Part shown: positions 1-7,105 of the stretch, in pieces
Position numbering within the stretch: the stretch's first letter is position 1
Layout: each line of letters begins with the position of its first letter
Source: Tengunoibacter tsumagoiensis
GTDB taxonomy: Bacteria; Chloroflexota; Ktedonobacteria; Ktedonobacterales; Ktedonobacteraceae
Direction: 5' to 3'
NCBI RefSeq assembly: GCF_003967535.1
Contig: NZ_BIFR01000001.1
Location: 5,021,001 to 5,085,000, forward strand
DNA length: 64,000 bases
Notes under the pieces: model-generated
What the model was told of the DNA's origin: nothing
What the model saw: only the letters and a program-made list of their open reading frames with translations
Databases searched by the model: none
Translations under genes and position numbers: made by a program

Positions 1-19
1 TGAGGAGAATGAGATACAT

Positions 20-531
20 ATGCCAATAGAAGGTTATCCCTGGGAAAAATCTGCCAATAAGTTGCAAGCGAAGAAAATCCTTCCTACGAAGGTCCGCCGA
101 AGCAGCTATCCTCGTGCAAGGAACAAGGCTATCCAGATTATTGCTTAAGAAGAGCCTATTGGGATCTTCAAAGAGATGCAGCACAGTATCATCAGGCAGA
201 AAGTAAAAGGCAATACATTGAGGGGGATCAGCAGATAGATGCACAGAGCGTTTTTTTAGAATCACAACTGCATCCGGAACTGTTCTCATTAGTTGAAGAG
301 CTGAAACAGCAAGCACAAGCAGGGATTGCCATTGAACAAGTGCAGAGAGAAGATATCCCGTATGATGAGGTGAGAATTCTTTTGGATGCGATTCTTTTTC
401 GCACTGAAATTGGCTACGGACTCAGACAATATCAAAATAATGAATTGGAAAATTGGCTGAGCCGATGGCATCATGTGTGCTCTCATATAAAGAGCACCAC
501 TAGTATTCTACCGAGAAAAGATTTTTTGTGA
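20..531 (+). pseudogene. Broken duplicate of the 245-residue immunity-like protein at 2483
   Basis: An ATG at 20 behind a GAGGAG-like site opens a frame with PWEKSANKLQA, matching PWEKTTNNLHA at the start of the intact protein at 2483. It stops near 147. A second frame (1 mod 3) carries DYCLRRAYWDLQRD, RQYIEGDQQIDAQSVFL and EQVQREDIPY, which follow the order of DYPALCLRRASW, REYIKGGQSIEAVSIFL and EQVKRENCPW in the intact copy. About 80 central residues are missing and the frame changes, so this is a deletion/frameshift pseudogene. The tail after the last conserved block has diverged. The function of the family is unknown; its place among toxin fragments suggests immunity (inference). Confidence 0.7.
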
Positions 532-899
532 CGTACAGATCATCTTTGGAGGAAGAGATAGAGCTTTTCCCGGAATGATGTGCCAATAGAACTCCTAAAC
601 CATAGACGTTCGCACCGTTGCTTTTGCGTTTGATCCTCCAAACAAAGAGGATTAGATGTCAGTTGCATCTCATCATAGTTTCTTTTAGCCAGAAACTGAA
701 GAAATTTTACTGCGAGAACAGCATAAGAAAAATAACAGGGTCTGAAAATCACTGTGGATGCAATCCTTTTGATGGTTCTTCCGCAATTAGAAGCTTTTTT
801 TAACCCTTAGTTTAAGTTTTAGACAGGGTATTGGCATTCTTTCATCGGAAAAACATACCATAACCTTGTCTAAATCTTTGATATAATTAAGGAGAATTT
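532..899. other. Intergenic region with no supported gene
   Basis: No frame gives a convincing protein. Short open stretches of 60-70 residues on both strands lack ribosome sites and family features. The end of the region supplies AAGGAG and a TATAAT-like hexamer (near 881) just before the ATG at 900. It may hold decayed toxin-locus sequence. Confidence 0.5.
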
Positions 900-1280
900 A
901 TGCATTCATTTGATATTTTTCAGAATAATAATCTTTTGACTGGCAATGATCTAGCTATCGAAATACCATCTTCTTCAGAAAAATTGAGGGCTTTTATCAT
1001 TGTTGGTTCATATGCTCAAACCCCACTGGGTCCCAAAAAGCCTTCAAGAGTACTTAACATTGAGCATCCAGAACAACGATTTTGGATGCTCAAATACGAA
1101 ATTGATAAAAGTGCAATTTCTTCTCATGATGTTAGTATTGAGGAGTATCAACTCAAAGATTTTATCTATATTAACGATATCCTTTCCATAAAGGAACTTG
1201 AGGAAAAGTTACAAGAATATGTTCAAGATTTTTCTTCATTTTGTGTCCCCTGGAAGATGAATGTTGCTTTGTATAATTAA
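900..1280 (+). CDS. Immunity-like protein, paralogue A (126 aa)
   Basis: Small soluble protein without signal peptide or membrane segment. It is clearly a paralogue of the protein at 1896: both share the F-DIFQ/NVFQ-NNL-TG start, the RAF-VIGSY block around residues 33-38, PS-ILN, an RFW motif, and an LE-L-YVQDFS/YLQDFS ending. The start ATG has AAGGAG seven bases upstream. It sits directly upstream of an interrupted toxin tip (1294). Paired small paralogues among toxin fragments are typical of polymorphic-toxin immunity arrays, but I do not recognise the family, so the immunity role is inference. AT-rich compared with the housekeeping genes downstream. Confidence 0.75.
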   Translation: MHSFDIFQNNNLLTGNDLAIEIPSSSEKLRAFIIVGSYAQTPLGPKKPSRVLNIEHPEQRFWMLKYEIDKSAISSHDVSIEEYQLKDFIYINDILSIKELEEKLQEYVQDFSSFCVPWKMNVALYN

Positions 1281-1293
1281 ATTGCTATGAGAA

Positions 1294-1533
1294 TTGCTGA
1301 TTTATCCAGGATTGGTGAAATTACTTATGGTGCATAATTGTGGAGTTGAAGGCAGATTTGCAAATGGCAGTACAACCAATGAAATAAGAGAGATTAATAC
1401 TTCTCCTGGAGGTACTGCAGAGCTTAATGGTAAAGCTGAAACAGTTTTAGCAAGCGCTCAATATCAAAGTAGATTCTAGAACAAAGCAGCAGTTGTAGTC
1501 AGAGATATTGCTTCAGCTTTAAGGGGGTTTTAG
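1294..1533 (+). pseudogene. Interrupted toxin C-terminal tip (Fic/Doc-like N-terminal half)
   Basis: The frame reads ANGSTTNEIREINTSPGGTAELNG, then AETVLASAQYQSRF, a TAG stop at 1477-1479, and continues in frame as NKAAVVVRDIASALRGF to a second stop. The pattern of EIR-IN-S-GGT-EL-G followed by NKAA-V-RDIA resembles what I remember of the region before the HxFxxGNKRTA motif in Fic/Doc-type toxin tips of polymorphic toxins. Here the sequence ends before that catalytic motif, so no active site is encoded. A gene for a possible cognate immunity protein starts two bases later. The family assignment is tentative; interruption and truncation are seen directly. Confidence 0.45.
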
Positions 1534-1534
1534 T

Positions 1535-1846
1535 ATGGATTCAGCTGTCTATAAATCTATAGCTGCAAAAATAGCACGAGATTTGGAAATGGCTCCTGTT
1601 GAAAGCGATATTCTTGTGATTGAGAGGTTCCTACCAGTCATAGAAAAAATGCGTCGTGAGGGAGCTGTTATTCTTCTCGAATGGGATGGCGAACGCGGTC
1701 AGGGTGATAATGGAGTTTATACAGCCGTGGTTTCGGGGAAAACACTGAAAGGTGAACATTTTAGAATAGATGCTGATACTATAGAAGAAGCCTTGTCCTA
1801 CATTATAGTTAATTATGCGATGATTAAGTGGGGTATTAATTTATAA
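1535..1846 (+). CDS. Candidate immunity protein next to broken toxin tip (103 aa)
   Basis: A 103-residue acidic cytosolic protein with no membrane segment. The N-terminal half is helical (AKIARDLEM, RFLPVIEKMRREGAV), followed by a beta-rich part (VILLEWDGER, YTAVVSGKTL, HFRIDADTI) and a final helix. The start ATG overlaps the end of the interrupted toxin frame by context (GGGGG about seven bases upstream). Immediate adjacency to a toxin tip is the standard arrangement for an immunity gene, but no family was recognised. It appears intact although its presumed partner is dead. Confidence 0.65.
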   Translation: MDSAVYKSIAAKIARDLEMAPVESDILVIERFLPVIEKMRREGAVILLEWDGERGQGDNGVYTAVVSGKTLKGEHFRIDADTIEEALSYIIVNYAMIKWGINL

Positions 1847-1895
1847 TATTATTGGGTTCAATTAGAGAGAATAATTCTTACAAAGGATTTGCTAA

Positions 1896-2276
1896 ATGGG
1901 GCAATTTAATGTATTTCAAAAAAACAATCTCATTACTGGGACTCATCTGGCTGTAGAGATCACTTCATCTTTCCCTAACCACCGAGCTTTTGTGGTGATT
2001 GGTTCATATGAGAAAACACTGAAAGGACATGCCAGACCATCATCTATTCTCAATCGAGACTATAGTGATTTACGTTTCTGGTTCCGTCAATACGAGGTAG
2101 ATGAAAAATTTATAGGGAGTAATGAAGATATTTCAGTCGAGCAATTGGCTAATCATGTGTTTAAAAAAGATATTGATAGCCTTGAACATTTGGAGAATGA
2201 ATTAGAAGTGTATCTTCAAGATTTCTCGCTCTTAAAACCTGTATGGCGATTTGATCCAAAATTGCCTTTTAACTAA
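1896..2276 (+). CDS. Immunity-like protein, paralogue B (126 aa)
   Basis: Second member of the family at 900 with the same length and the same conserved blocks (FQKNNLITG, RAFVVIGSYEKT, RPSSILN, LRFWFRQYEVD, YLQDFSLL). The upstream sequence including its ribosome site (AAGGATTTGCTAA) and first codons recurs as an exact 33-bp copy at 4371-4403, evidence that this gene was duplicated more than once. No transmembrane or secretion signal. Role as immunity protein is inferred from location only. Confidence 0.75.
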   Translation: MGQFNVFQKNNLITGTHLAVEITSSFPNHRAFVVIGSYEKTLKGHARPSSILNRDYSDLRFWFRQYEVDEKFIGSNEDISVEQLANHVFKKDIDSLEHLENELEVYLQDFSLLKPVWRFDPKLPFN

Positions 2277-2482
2277 CCAATTGTATATGTAGTAGAGCCA
2301 CAAAATTGGTGAACAGCTTATATTGAGGGCTTTTTGTCGGTCAATGTGGGTCCTACGCATAAGAGAAAAGATGAACTCTACTTGTCATTTTAAATAAAAG
2401 GGGCTACATCATTTTAGTCGATTATTATATACATACGCATTAGTATCATGGCTGCCATAAATGAAATAGGAAAAGTGGGAAT

Positions 2483-3220
2483 ATGGAAAGTTTCTTTGCA
2501 GAGATGCCCTGGGAAAAGACAACGAATAATCTTCATGCTCAACATAGAGTAATAAGGTGCCCTCCTCAATGGTTGAACAACCGTCCAGCGATGGGAGTTG
2601 CTCTACGAAAGATGGAGGAAGTTCATTTCATAAGTGCGAAGTTTTCCGGAGATCTTCATTATTTTGAGCCAGCCATAGTATCTCTTGTCGTACAAACAAA
2701 ACCAGGCACCTTTGCCGAGTGTTTTGGCGTTTACATTCCGACCGTTCCGGATGATGAAGGTCATGATTATCCTGCTTTGTGCTTAAGGAGGGCTTCATGG
2801 AACTATGAATTGGATAGAGAAAATTACAACAAGAAAGTTAATAAACGAGAATATATAAAAGGAGGGCAATCTATTGAGGCCGTGAGCATTTTTCTTCCCG
2901 AGCAGGAATGCACCGAAATTCGTCAGCTGATCTCGCAAGCAAATGACATGGTTGAGCAAGGTTTTGTTACTGAACAGGTCAAAAGAGAAAATTGTCCATG
3001 GTTTAGCGTTAAAATTAAAATTGCCTCTGATCGTGTTAACCTCGATATGGCATACACGCCTTTTTCGACTCGTATACAGGCGCTAGAATCATGGCTGGAA
3101 AAATGGAAATCATTTTTTTCAAAGATAGATTTGACCAAAGGCATTCAGCCAGAAGGAGATTTTTCAGTGACGTATCATGATTCTCTTCAGGAACAAATGA
3201 GTTCCTTTGTTGAAATGTAA
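2483..3220 (+). CDS. Hypothetical immunity-like protein (245 aa)
   Basis: Intact copy of the protein that is broken at 20-531. It is soluble, with PWEKTTNNLHAQ near the start, a central segment with CLRRASWNYELDREN, a REYIKGGQSIEAVSIFLPEQE block and a C-terminal WLEKWKSFF helix. GTGGGAATATGG supplies a weak ribosome site. No enzymatic motif is visible. It precedes a small TTG-start gene (3306) and an orphan Hint fragment. The family is not recognised; the presence of two copies, one dead, in a toxin graveyard supports an accessory immunity-type role. Confidence 0.7.
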   Translation: MESFFAEMPWEKTTNNLHAQHRVIRCPPQWLNNRPAMGVALRKMEEVHFISAKFSGDLHYFEPAIVSLVVQTKPGTFAECFGVYIPTVPDDEGHDYPALCLRRASWNYELDRENYNKKVNKREYIKGGQSIEAVSIFLPEQECTEIRQLISQANDMVEQGFVTEQVKRENCPWFSVKIKIASDRVNLDMAYTPFSTRIQALESWLEKWKSFFSKIDLTKGIQPEGDFSVTYHDSLQEQMSSFVEM

Positions 3221-3305
3221 CACTACTGCGTTATAAAGCATCTGAAGTTTGAGTGTTTCTCATAATGTTTAAGCGAAGCATTTTTCTCGAAAGAAAGAGG
3301 ATATC

Positions 3306-3548
3306 TTGAATACAGATCAACTGCGCTTTATCATTATTGATCATCCAGAAGAATTCGATCTCATAGAAGAAGCTTCTTTTGGTAATGATTTAATCGCAGA
3401 TCTGAGCCGGATCAATGGAGTCTGGCATGTGACCTTTTTCCCACGGCACCAGCAGTTAGAGCTCTCATGGGAGGATTTCGCGAAAGTCTATCAATCCTTT
3501 CAAGCTTTTATTGAGGAGATGAAAACCTATCCCAAAGAGCAGTCATAG
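3306..3548 (+). CDS. Small acidic hypothetical protein (80 aa)
   Basis: Starts at TTG with GAAAGAGGA about eight bases upstream. The product is acidic, mixed alpha/beta (LRFIIIDHPEEFDLIEEASFGND, WHVTFFPRHQQLELSWEDF), ending in a helical YQSFQAFIEEMK segment. It follows the 245-residue gene by 85 bases and may be co-transcribed. Size and composition are typical of small immunity proteins (inference). No domain recognised. Confidence 0.6.
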   Translation: MNTDQLRFIIIDHPEEFDLIEEASFGNDLIADLSRINGVWHVTFFPRHQQLELSWEDFAKVYQSFQAFIEEMKTYPKEQS

Positions 3549-3644
3549 CTGTCAATCTGCTATGACATATAAACAATAAGTCGAGCTCTATGAAGCAACT
3601 GGGGTTTCTCAAGTGAGACTTTTCCAGGTATCCTTTCCTTACCC

Positions 3645-3881
3645 ATGAGGTTGACTTCCTGTCCACCTATATGGGCCCTGGTCCCTGGCACCAGCGTGAT
3701 GTATAATCTCGAAGTCCAGCAGGATCACACCTTCACCGTTGGTGATGGTAGCCGGGTGGTGCATAAAACTTGTCTCCCAGGTGATGTAAAGTCTGGTGGT
3801 CTGGAGTTTACGGAAAGAATTATTTCCGTTTTCTCTCATCCTTCGTCGATAAATGATGGAATATACATTCCTAAACCTTGA
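3645..3881 (+). pseudogene. Orphan C-terminal end of a Hint (pretoxin) domain
   Basis: The reading frame contains VPGTSVMYNLEVQQDHTF followed by VGDGSRVVHKTC. This matches the C-terminal end of Hint/intein-like autoprocessing domains in polymorphic toxins, where YNL-V-DHTY-VG is followed by a final VHN-C. The last block here has HK in place of the usual HN, so the splice-site asparagine is lost. Only about 40 residues of Hint remain, and the downstream toxin part (about 38 residues) ends quickly at a stop. This is a leftover of a former large secreted toxin gene or an orphan cassette brought in by recombination. Confidence 0.65.
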
Positions 3882-3982
3882 TTGTCCATCTAATTTAGGA
3901 ACAAGTAACGGTCGAAGCTATAAAGTTAAGGCAATCGCTTCAACTTTATAGCGGTGTTAAAAAATAAAGGTATAAAGTAGAG

Positions 3983-4372
3983 ATGAAAAGAGAAATTACC
4001 GAAGCTATTAAAAGCTTTGTACAGCAGTTTGAATATTCAATAGATTCTGGTATGCTATATGAAGTTCACCTATTTTTAAATGAATCCAAAGAAATTAAGT
4101 CCTTTAGCCTGGATTATGCTAAAGATATACCTATTTATGCAATAAAGATAGAATTAACAAATAGTACTCAATATAACGCCAGACAACTCATAAAAAGTTT
4201 TATTAATAATATAGAATACAGATCTATGACATTATATACTTCTGATTGGAATAAAGATAATATACACTATACAGTATATACGGTGATGAATTCTGGGAAT
4301 GGGGCCCATTTTGAAATAGATATAAAAATAGAAGGGAATGCCAAAAACTTGTCTAAATCGTCAATGGAATAA
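3983..4372 (+). CDS. AT-rich hypothetical protein, probable immunity gene (129 aa)
   Basis: Follows the Hint fragment by 100 bases. The protein has an N-terminal helix (ITEAIKSFVQQFEY), beta strands (MLYEVHLFLN, IPIYAIKIELT), and a C-terminal strand pair (HYTVYTVMNSG, HFEIDIKIEG). The gene is markedly more AT-rich than the chromosome genes downstream, in line with horizontally acquired cassettes. Its stop codon region abuts the 33-bp remnant of the 1896 family. No family recognised. Confidence 0.65.
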   Translation: MKREITEAIKSFVQQFEYSIDSGMLYEVHLFLNESKEIKSFSLDYAKDIPIYAIKIELTNSTQYNARQLIKSFINNIEYRSMTLYTSDWNKDNIHYTVYTVMNSGNGAHFEIDIKIEGNAKNLSKSSME

Positions 4373-4427
4373 GGATTTGCTAAATGGGGCAATTTAATGT
4401 ATTGCAAAGCTTCTATACCTCCGCCTG
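4371..4427 (+). pseudogene. 33-bp remnant of a third copy of the 126-aa family
   Basis: Bases 4371-4403 are identical to 1883-1915, covering the ribosome site, the ATG and the codons MGQFNV of the gene at 1896. Identity ends abruptly after that, and the remaining frame (LQSFYTSA) runs to a stop. The break marks a recombination or deletion junction where the toxin/immunity array meets the WYL gene on the opposite strand. Confidence 0.75.
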
Positions 4428-5390
4428 ACCCTGCTTACTACGTTCGGCATAGCCTATCATTGTAAGCGCATACTCACGCACAACTTCGCGTAACTCAGGA
4501 GGCTGATGAATGATAAAGGGAAGCCCCATACCAACCAGCAAACGCGCCATCCATGGCAGATCCGCTACCTCGCTACGTACAAGCACACCCTGACTTTCCT
4601 CGGTAAAGTGCCCCTTTGAAAGCTGGCTTTTGCGTTGTGCCTCCTCCAGGGTCGCCTCCAGCCATACCTCGACCTGCCACACACGCGGAACAGAGGCCAG
4701 GGCGCGCTGGACAGCAGAAAGCGCCTCAAAGGTGGGCGGACGCGTGAAGGTCTCGTTCGTTATTGCGATTTTGTCAATACGGTCCAGCCGAAAGAGGCGC
4801 TGAGTCTGGCGCAAATGACAATAACCGATGGTGTACCAGAAGCCTTCGTGAGCAACCACACCATAAGGATCAAACAAGCGCTCTGTGACTTCCAGAGGTG
4901 AGGTACGATAGCGTAGATGCACACTCAGCTCACCCTTAACCGCAAGGCTTAACATAGTCACTGCCGCGATGGCAGGCGCTACATGAGCAGAACTATTCTC
5001 AAAGATCACTGTCTCTTCAACAGCCCGGATACGTTCACGCGTCGGCGCTGGCAAAACGCGCTCGATCTTTACCAGCGCGCCTTCAAATGCGGACGAGGTC
5101 TGGGCGAGACCGTTCTCGCGAGCCATTAAGAGACTCAGGGTCAGAGCCTGGGCCTCGTCCTCGGTAAAGATAAGTGGTGGAAGCTTATACCCAGGCCTGA
5201 GCTTATAGGCTCCATAGCGACCTCGCTCGGCCTCCACTGGAATGCCCAGATCGCTCAAAGTTTCAATATAATCCCGGACCGTGCGGATATTGACCTCTAA
5301 CCTGCGCGCCAGCTCAGCCCCGGTCATCCGCCCATGGGCCTGAAGCAATTCCAGAACCGTCAGCACACGGGCCGTAGGACGATAGACCAC
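4413..5390 (-). CDS. YafY-type WYL-domain transcriptional regulator (325 aa)
   Basis: N-terminal winged helix (residues about 8-60: VLTVLELLQAHGRMTGAELARRL, then VNIRTVRDYIETLSDLGIPVEAERGRYGAYKL), the arrangement of HTH_11 regulators. A WYL ligand-sensing domain follows (about 145-220), with the segment GFWYTIGYCHLRQTQRLFRLDRI, and then a C-terminal WCX-like extension. Such proteins are cytosolic regulators, often of nucleic-acid stress or metabolism. The GTG start at 5390 has GGAGAG upstream. Two long inverted repeats in the upstream intergenic region (5455-5555) are candidate operators. Confidence 0.85.
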   Translation of the reverse strand: MVYRPTARVLTVLELLQAHGRMTGAELARRLEVNIRTVRDYIETLSDLGIPVEAERGRYGAYKLRPGYKLPPLIFTEDEAQALTLSLLMARENGLAQTSSAFEGALVKIERVLPAPTRERIRAVEETVIFENSSAHVAPAIAAVTMLSLAVKGELSVHLRYRTSPLEVTERLFDPYGVVAHEGFWYTIGYCHLRQTQRLFRLDRIDKIAITNETFTRPPTFEALSAVQRALASVPRVWQVEVWLEATLEEAQRKSQLSKGHFTEESQGVLVRSEVADLPWMARLLVGMGLPFIIHQPPELREVVREYALTMIGYAERSKQGQAEV

Positions 5391-5454
5391 TTTTCTTCTC
5401 TCCTATCTCATATTTTGTTTTAATTAGGGTCAATAGTACCATCTTTTGGCCCTA

Positions 5455-5503
5455 TACTCAATGCAGAGAGAGATACTTGCCTCGCCTCTCTCTACATTGA
5501 GTA
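5455..5503. repeat. 18-bp imperfect inverted repeat upstream of WYL gene
   Basis: TACTCAATGCAGAGAGAG (5455-5472) pairs with CTCTCTCTACATTGAGTA (5486-5503) with one mismatch and a 13-base loop. It lies between the divergent WYL gene and the gene at 5632. Could be an operator, a hairpin in a 5' leader, or a miniature mobile element end. Confidence 0.6.
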
Positions 5504-5510
5504 CTTTCAA

Positions 5511-5555
5511 GAGTAGCGCGTGAAATGCCTACCTTTACCGTTTCACGCGCTACTC
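5511..5555. repeat. 15-bp perfect inverted repeat in same intergenic region
   Basis: GAGTAGCGCGTGAAA (5511-5525) and TTTCACGCGCTACTC (5541-5555) are exact reverse complements with a 15-base loop. It follows the first inverted repeat by eight bases. No T-tract follows on the plus strand, so a simple terminator role is not evident. Confidence 0.6.
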
Positions 5556-5631
5556 GCTACTCAAGCCAACTACTAAAACGGAGGGGCGGCAAACATACAT
5601 AGGGCCTATCAGGCGGAAAGCGAGCACACAC

Positions 5632-6141
5632 ATGACAGAGAAGTACATACCAAACATTGCCCATGATTTCGACCTGCTAATCGGCACCTGGAAGGTTGAG
5701 AATCGACGCAAGCAAGGAAATTCCCTTCTGGCAGATCAAGCATTAGGAAATGAGGCCACATGGGAGGAGTTTTATGGCCGAGATCGTTTTGAAAAGCAAC
5801 TCGATGGGAGGGCAATCGTCGAGCATTGGGAAGCCACACTCCCCTCAGGCGAGCACGCACTAGGGCTAAGCATCAAAGCCTATGAATCCGCCACCGGGCA
5901 ATGGTCGATCATCTGGATCGACAACCGCAATCCCCTTGATTACAGGCCCCTATACGGAAGGTTTGAGAATGGTGTTGGCACCTTCTTCCAGGTCATTGAA
6001 ACTTCAGACGGGCAACCTCTCCATGTGCGCTTTATCTGGGATGAGTTGACTGAGACCACGGCCCGCTGGCAGCAGGCCTTCTCCTTCGACGAGGGCAAGC
6101 ATTGGGAAACAAACTGGATCATGAAGTTTACCAGGGAATAA
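5632..6141 (+). CDS. DUF1579-like hypothetical protein (169 aa)
   Basis: A soluble protein beginning HDFDLLIGTWKVENRRK, with ERFEKQLDGRAIVEHW and a strand-rich body (GQWSIIWIDNRNPLDYRPLYGRFENGVG, LHVRFIWDELTETTARWQQAFSFDEGKHWETNWIMKF). The LIGTW-V start and the repeated beta hairpins are what I know from the lipocalin-like DUF1579 proteins. No catalytic residues are known. It precedes the NIPSNAP gene by 75 bases on the same strand, so the two may be co-expressed; both were possibly controlled by the WYL regulator on the other side of the paired inverted repeats (inference). Confidence 0.65.
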   Translation: MTEKYIPNIAHDFDLLIGTWKVENRRKQGNSLLADQALGNEATWEEFYGRDRFEKQLDGRAIVEHWEATLPSGEHALGLSIKAYESATGQWSIIWIDNRNPLDYRPLYGRFENGVGTFFQVIETSDGQPLHVRFIWDELTETTARWQQAFSFDEGKHWETNWIMKFTRE

Positions 6142-6216
6142 GGGTTAGTCTATACCAGCATGAACCCTACAAGGTGCAAACTATCTTAATTGGTAACTTA
6201 GGAAGGAATCAGAGAG

Positions 6217-7002
6217 ATGACAGATCTACATCCACAGGCAGATAGAGAACATACTATCAGGAAAGCAGACAATGCTATCATTGAGCTACGACAGTACACG
6301 CTTAAACCTGGTCGACGCGACGAGCTGATTACCTTATTTGAGGAGCATTTCATTGAGGGGCAGGAGGAAAATGGTGCCCATGTTTTGGGCCAATTCCGTC
6401 GCCACGACAAACCCGACCAATTCGTCTGGCTGCGTGGCTTTAGCGATATGAAGGCGCGTCAGCAAGCGCTTCAGAGCTTTTACTATGGTCCGATCTGGCA
6501 AGAGCACCGCGAAGCGGCCAATGATACGATACTTGACTCGGATAATGTACTGCTACTGAAGCCCGCTAGCTCAGATGGTACATTTCAGCTTGACCTGAGC
6601 AACCAGCCCGCAAAAGATGCGCTGGAAACGGATGGGGGCATTATTATCGCCACCCTCTATACTTTTGCCTCCCCTGTTAAAGCGAGGTTTATCGAGTTCT
6701 TTGAGCAAGATATGGTTCCAGTACTCCATGCAGCCGGGGCGACTATTGCAGGATATTTCGTCACAGAGGCAAGTGCGAATACATTTCCAGTCCTGCCAGT
6801 GCGCGAAGGCGAGCATATCTTTGCCTGGTTCACGACCTTTGCCAATAAAGGAGCCTATAAGAACTATCTCTCTACACTAACCAGTCGTCAGGCGTGGAAT
6901 GAGTCCCTGCTCCCCATCCTGGAGGAGTGGTTGGCACAACCCGCTGAAATATTGGAGCTATCGCCCACTCGGCGCTCCCTCCTGCGCCATCGCTTTGCAT
7001 AG
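6217..7002 (+). CDS. NIPSNAP-family protein (261 aa)
   Basis: Residues 22-120 (IIELRQYTLKPGRRDELITLFEEHFIEGQEENG, VLGQFRRHDKPDQFVWLRGFSDM) form a typical NIPSNAP ferredoxin-like domain. A second weaker copy occupies about 135-245 (IIIATLYTFASPVKARFIEFFEQDMVPVLHAAG, FAWFTTFANKGAYKNYLSTL). The tandem arrangement is common in bacteria, and the biochemical function is unknown. The ATG is preceded by GGAAGGAATC. Cytosolic; no membrane segment. Confidence 0.85.
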   Translation: MTDLHPQADREHTIRKADNAIIELRQYTLKPGRRDELITLFEEHFIEGQEENGAHVLGQFRRHDKPDQFVWLRGFSDMKARQQALQSFYYGPIWQEHREAANDTILDSDNVLLLKPASSDGTFQLDLSNQPAKDALETDGGIIIATLYTFASPVKARFIEFFEQDMVPVLHAAGATIAGYFVTEASANTFPVLPVREGEHIFAWFTTFANKGAYKNYLSTLTSRQAWNESLLPILEEWLAQPAEILELSPTRRSLLRHRFA

Positions 7003-7034
7003 ATGAGTAGGATCAATACACGAGATATGCTTTC

Positions 7035-7081
7035 TTGACAAACTAGTTTCACATATTATACAATCGTTTCACACGAGAAAC
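7035..7081 (+). promoter_or_regulatory. Promoter with GTTTC operators ahead of HTH-MurA
   Basis: TTGACA (7035-7040) and TATACA (7057-7062) are separated by 16 bases. GTTTCACA occurs at 7046-7053 and again at 7066-7073, exactly 20 bp apart (two helical turns), one copy inside the promoter spacer and one just downstream of the -10. The second copy is also half of GTTTC-N6-GAAAC (7066-7081). This layout suggests repression by a helix-turn-helix protein, plausibly the HTH domain fused to MurA itself. Confidence 0.6.
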
Positions 7082-7105
7082 AGAAAAGAGTGGGAGAAAG
7101 CAATC

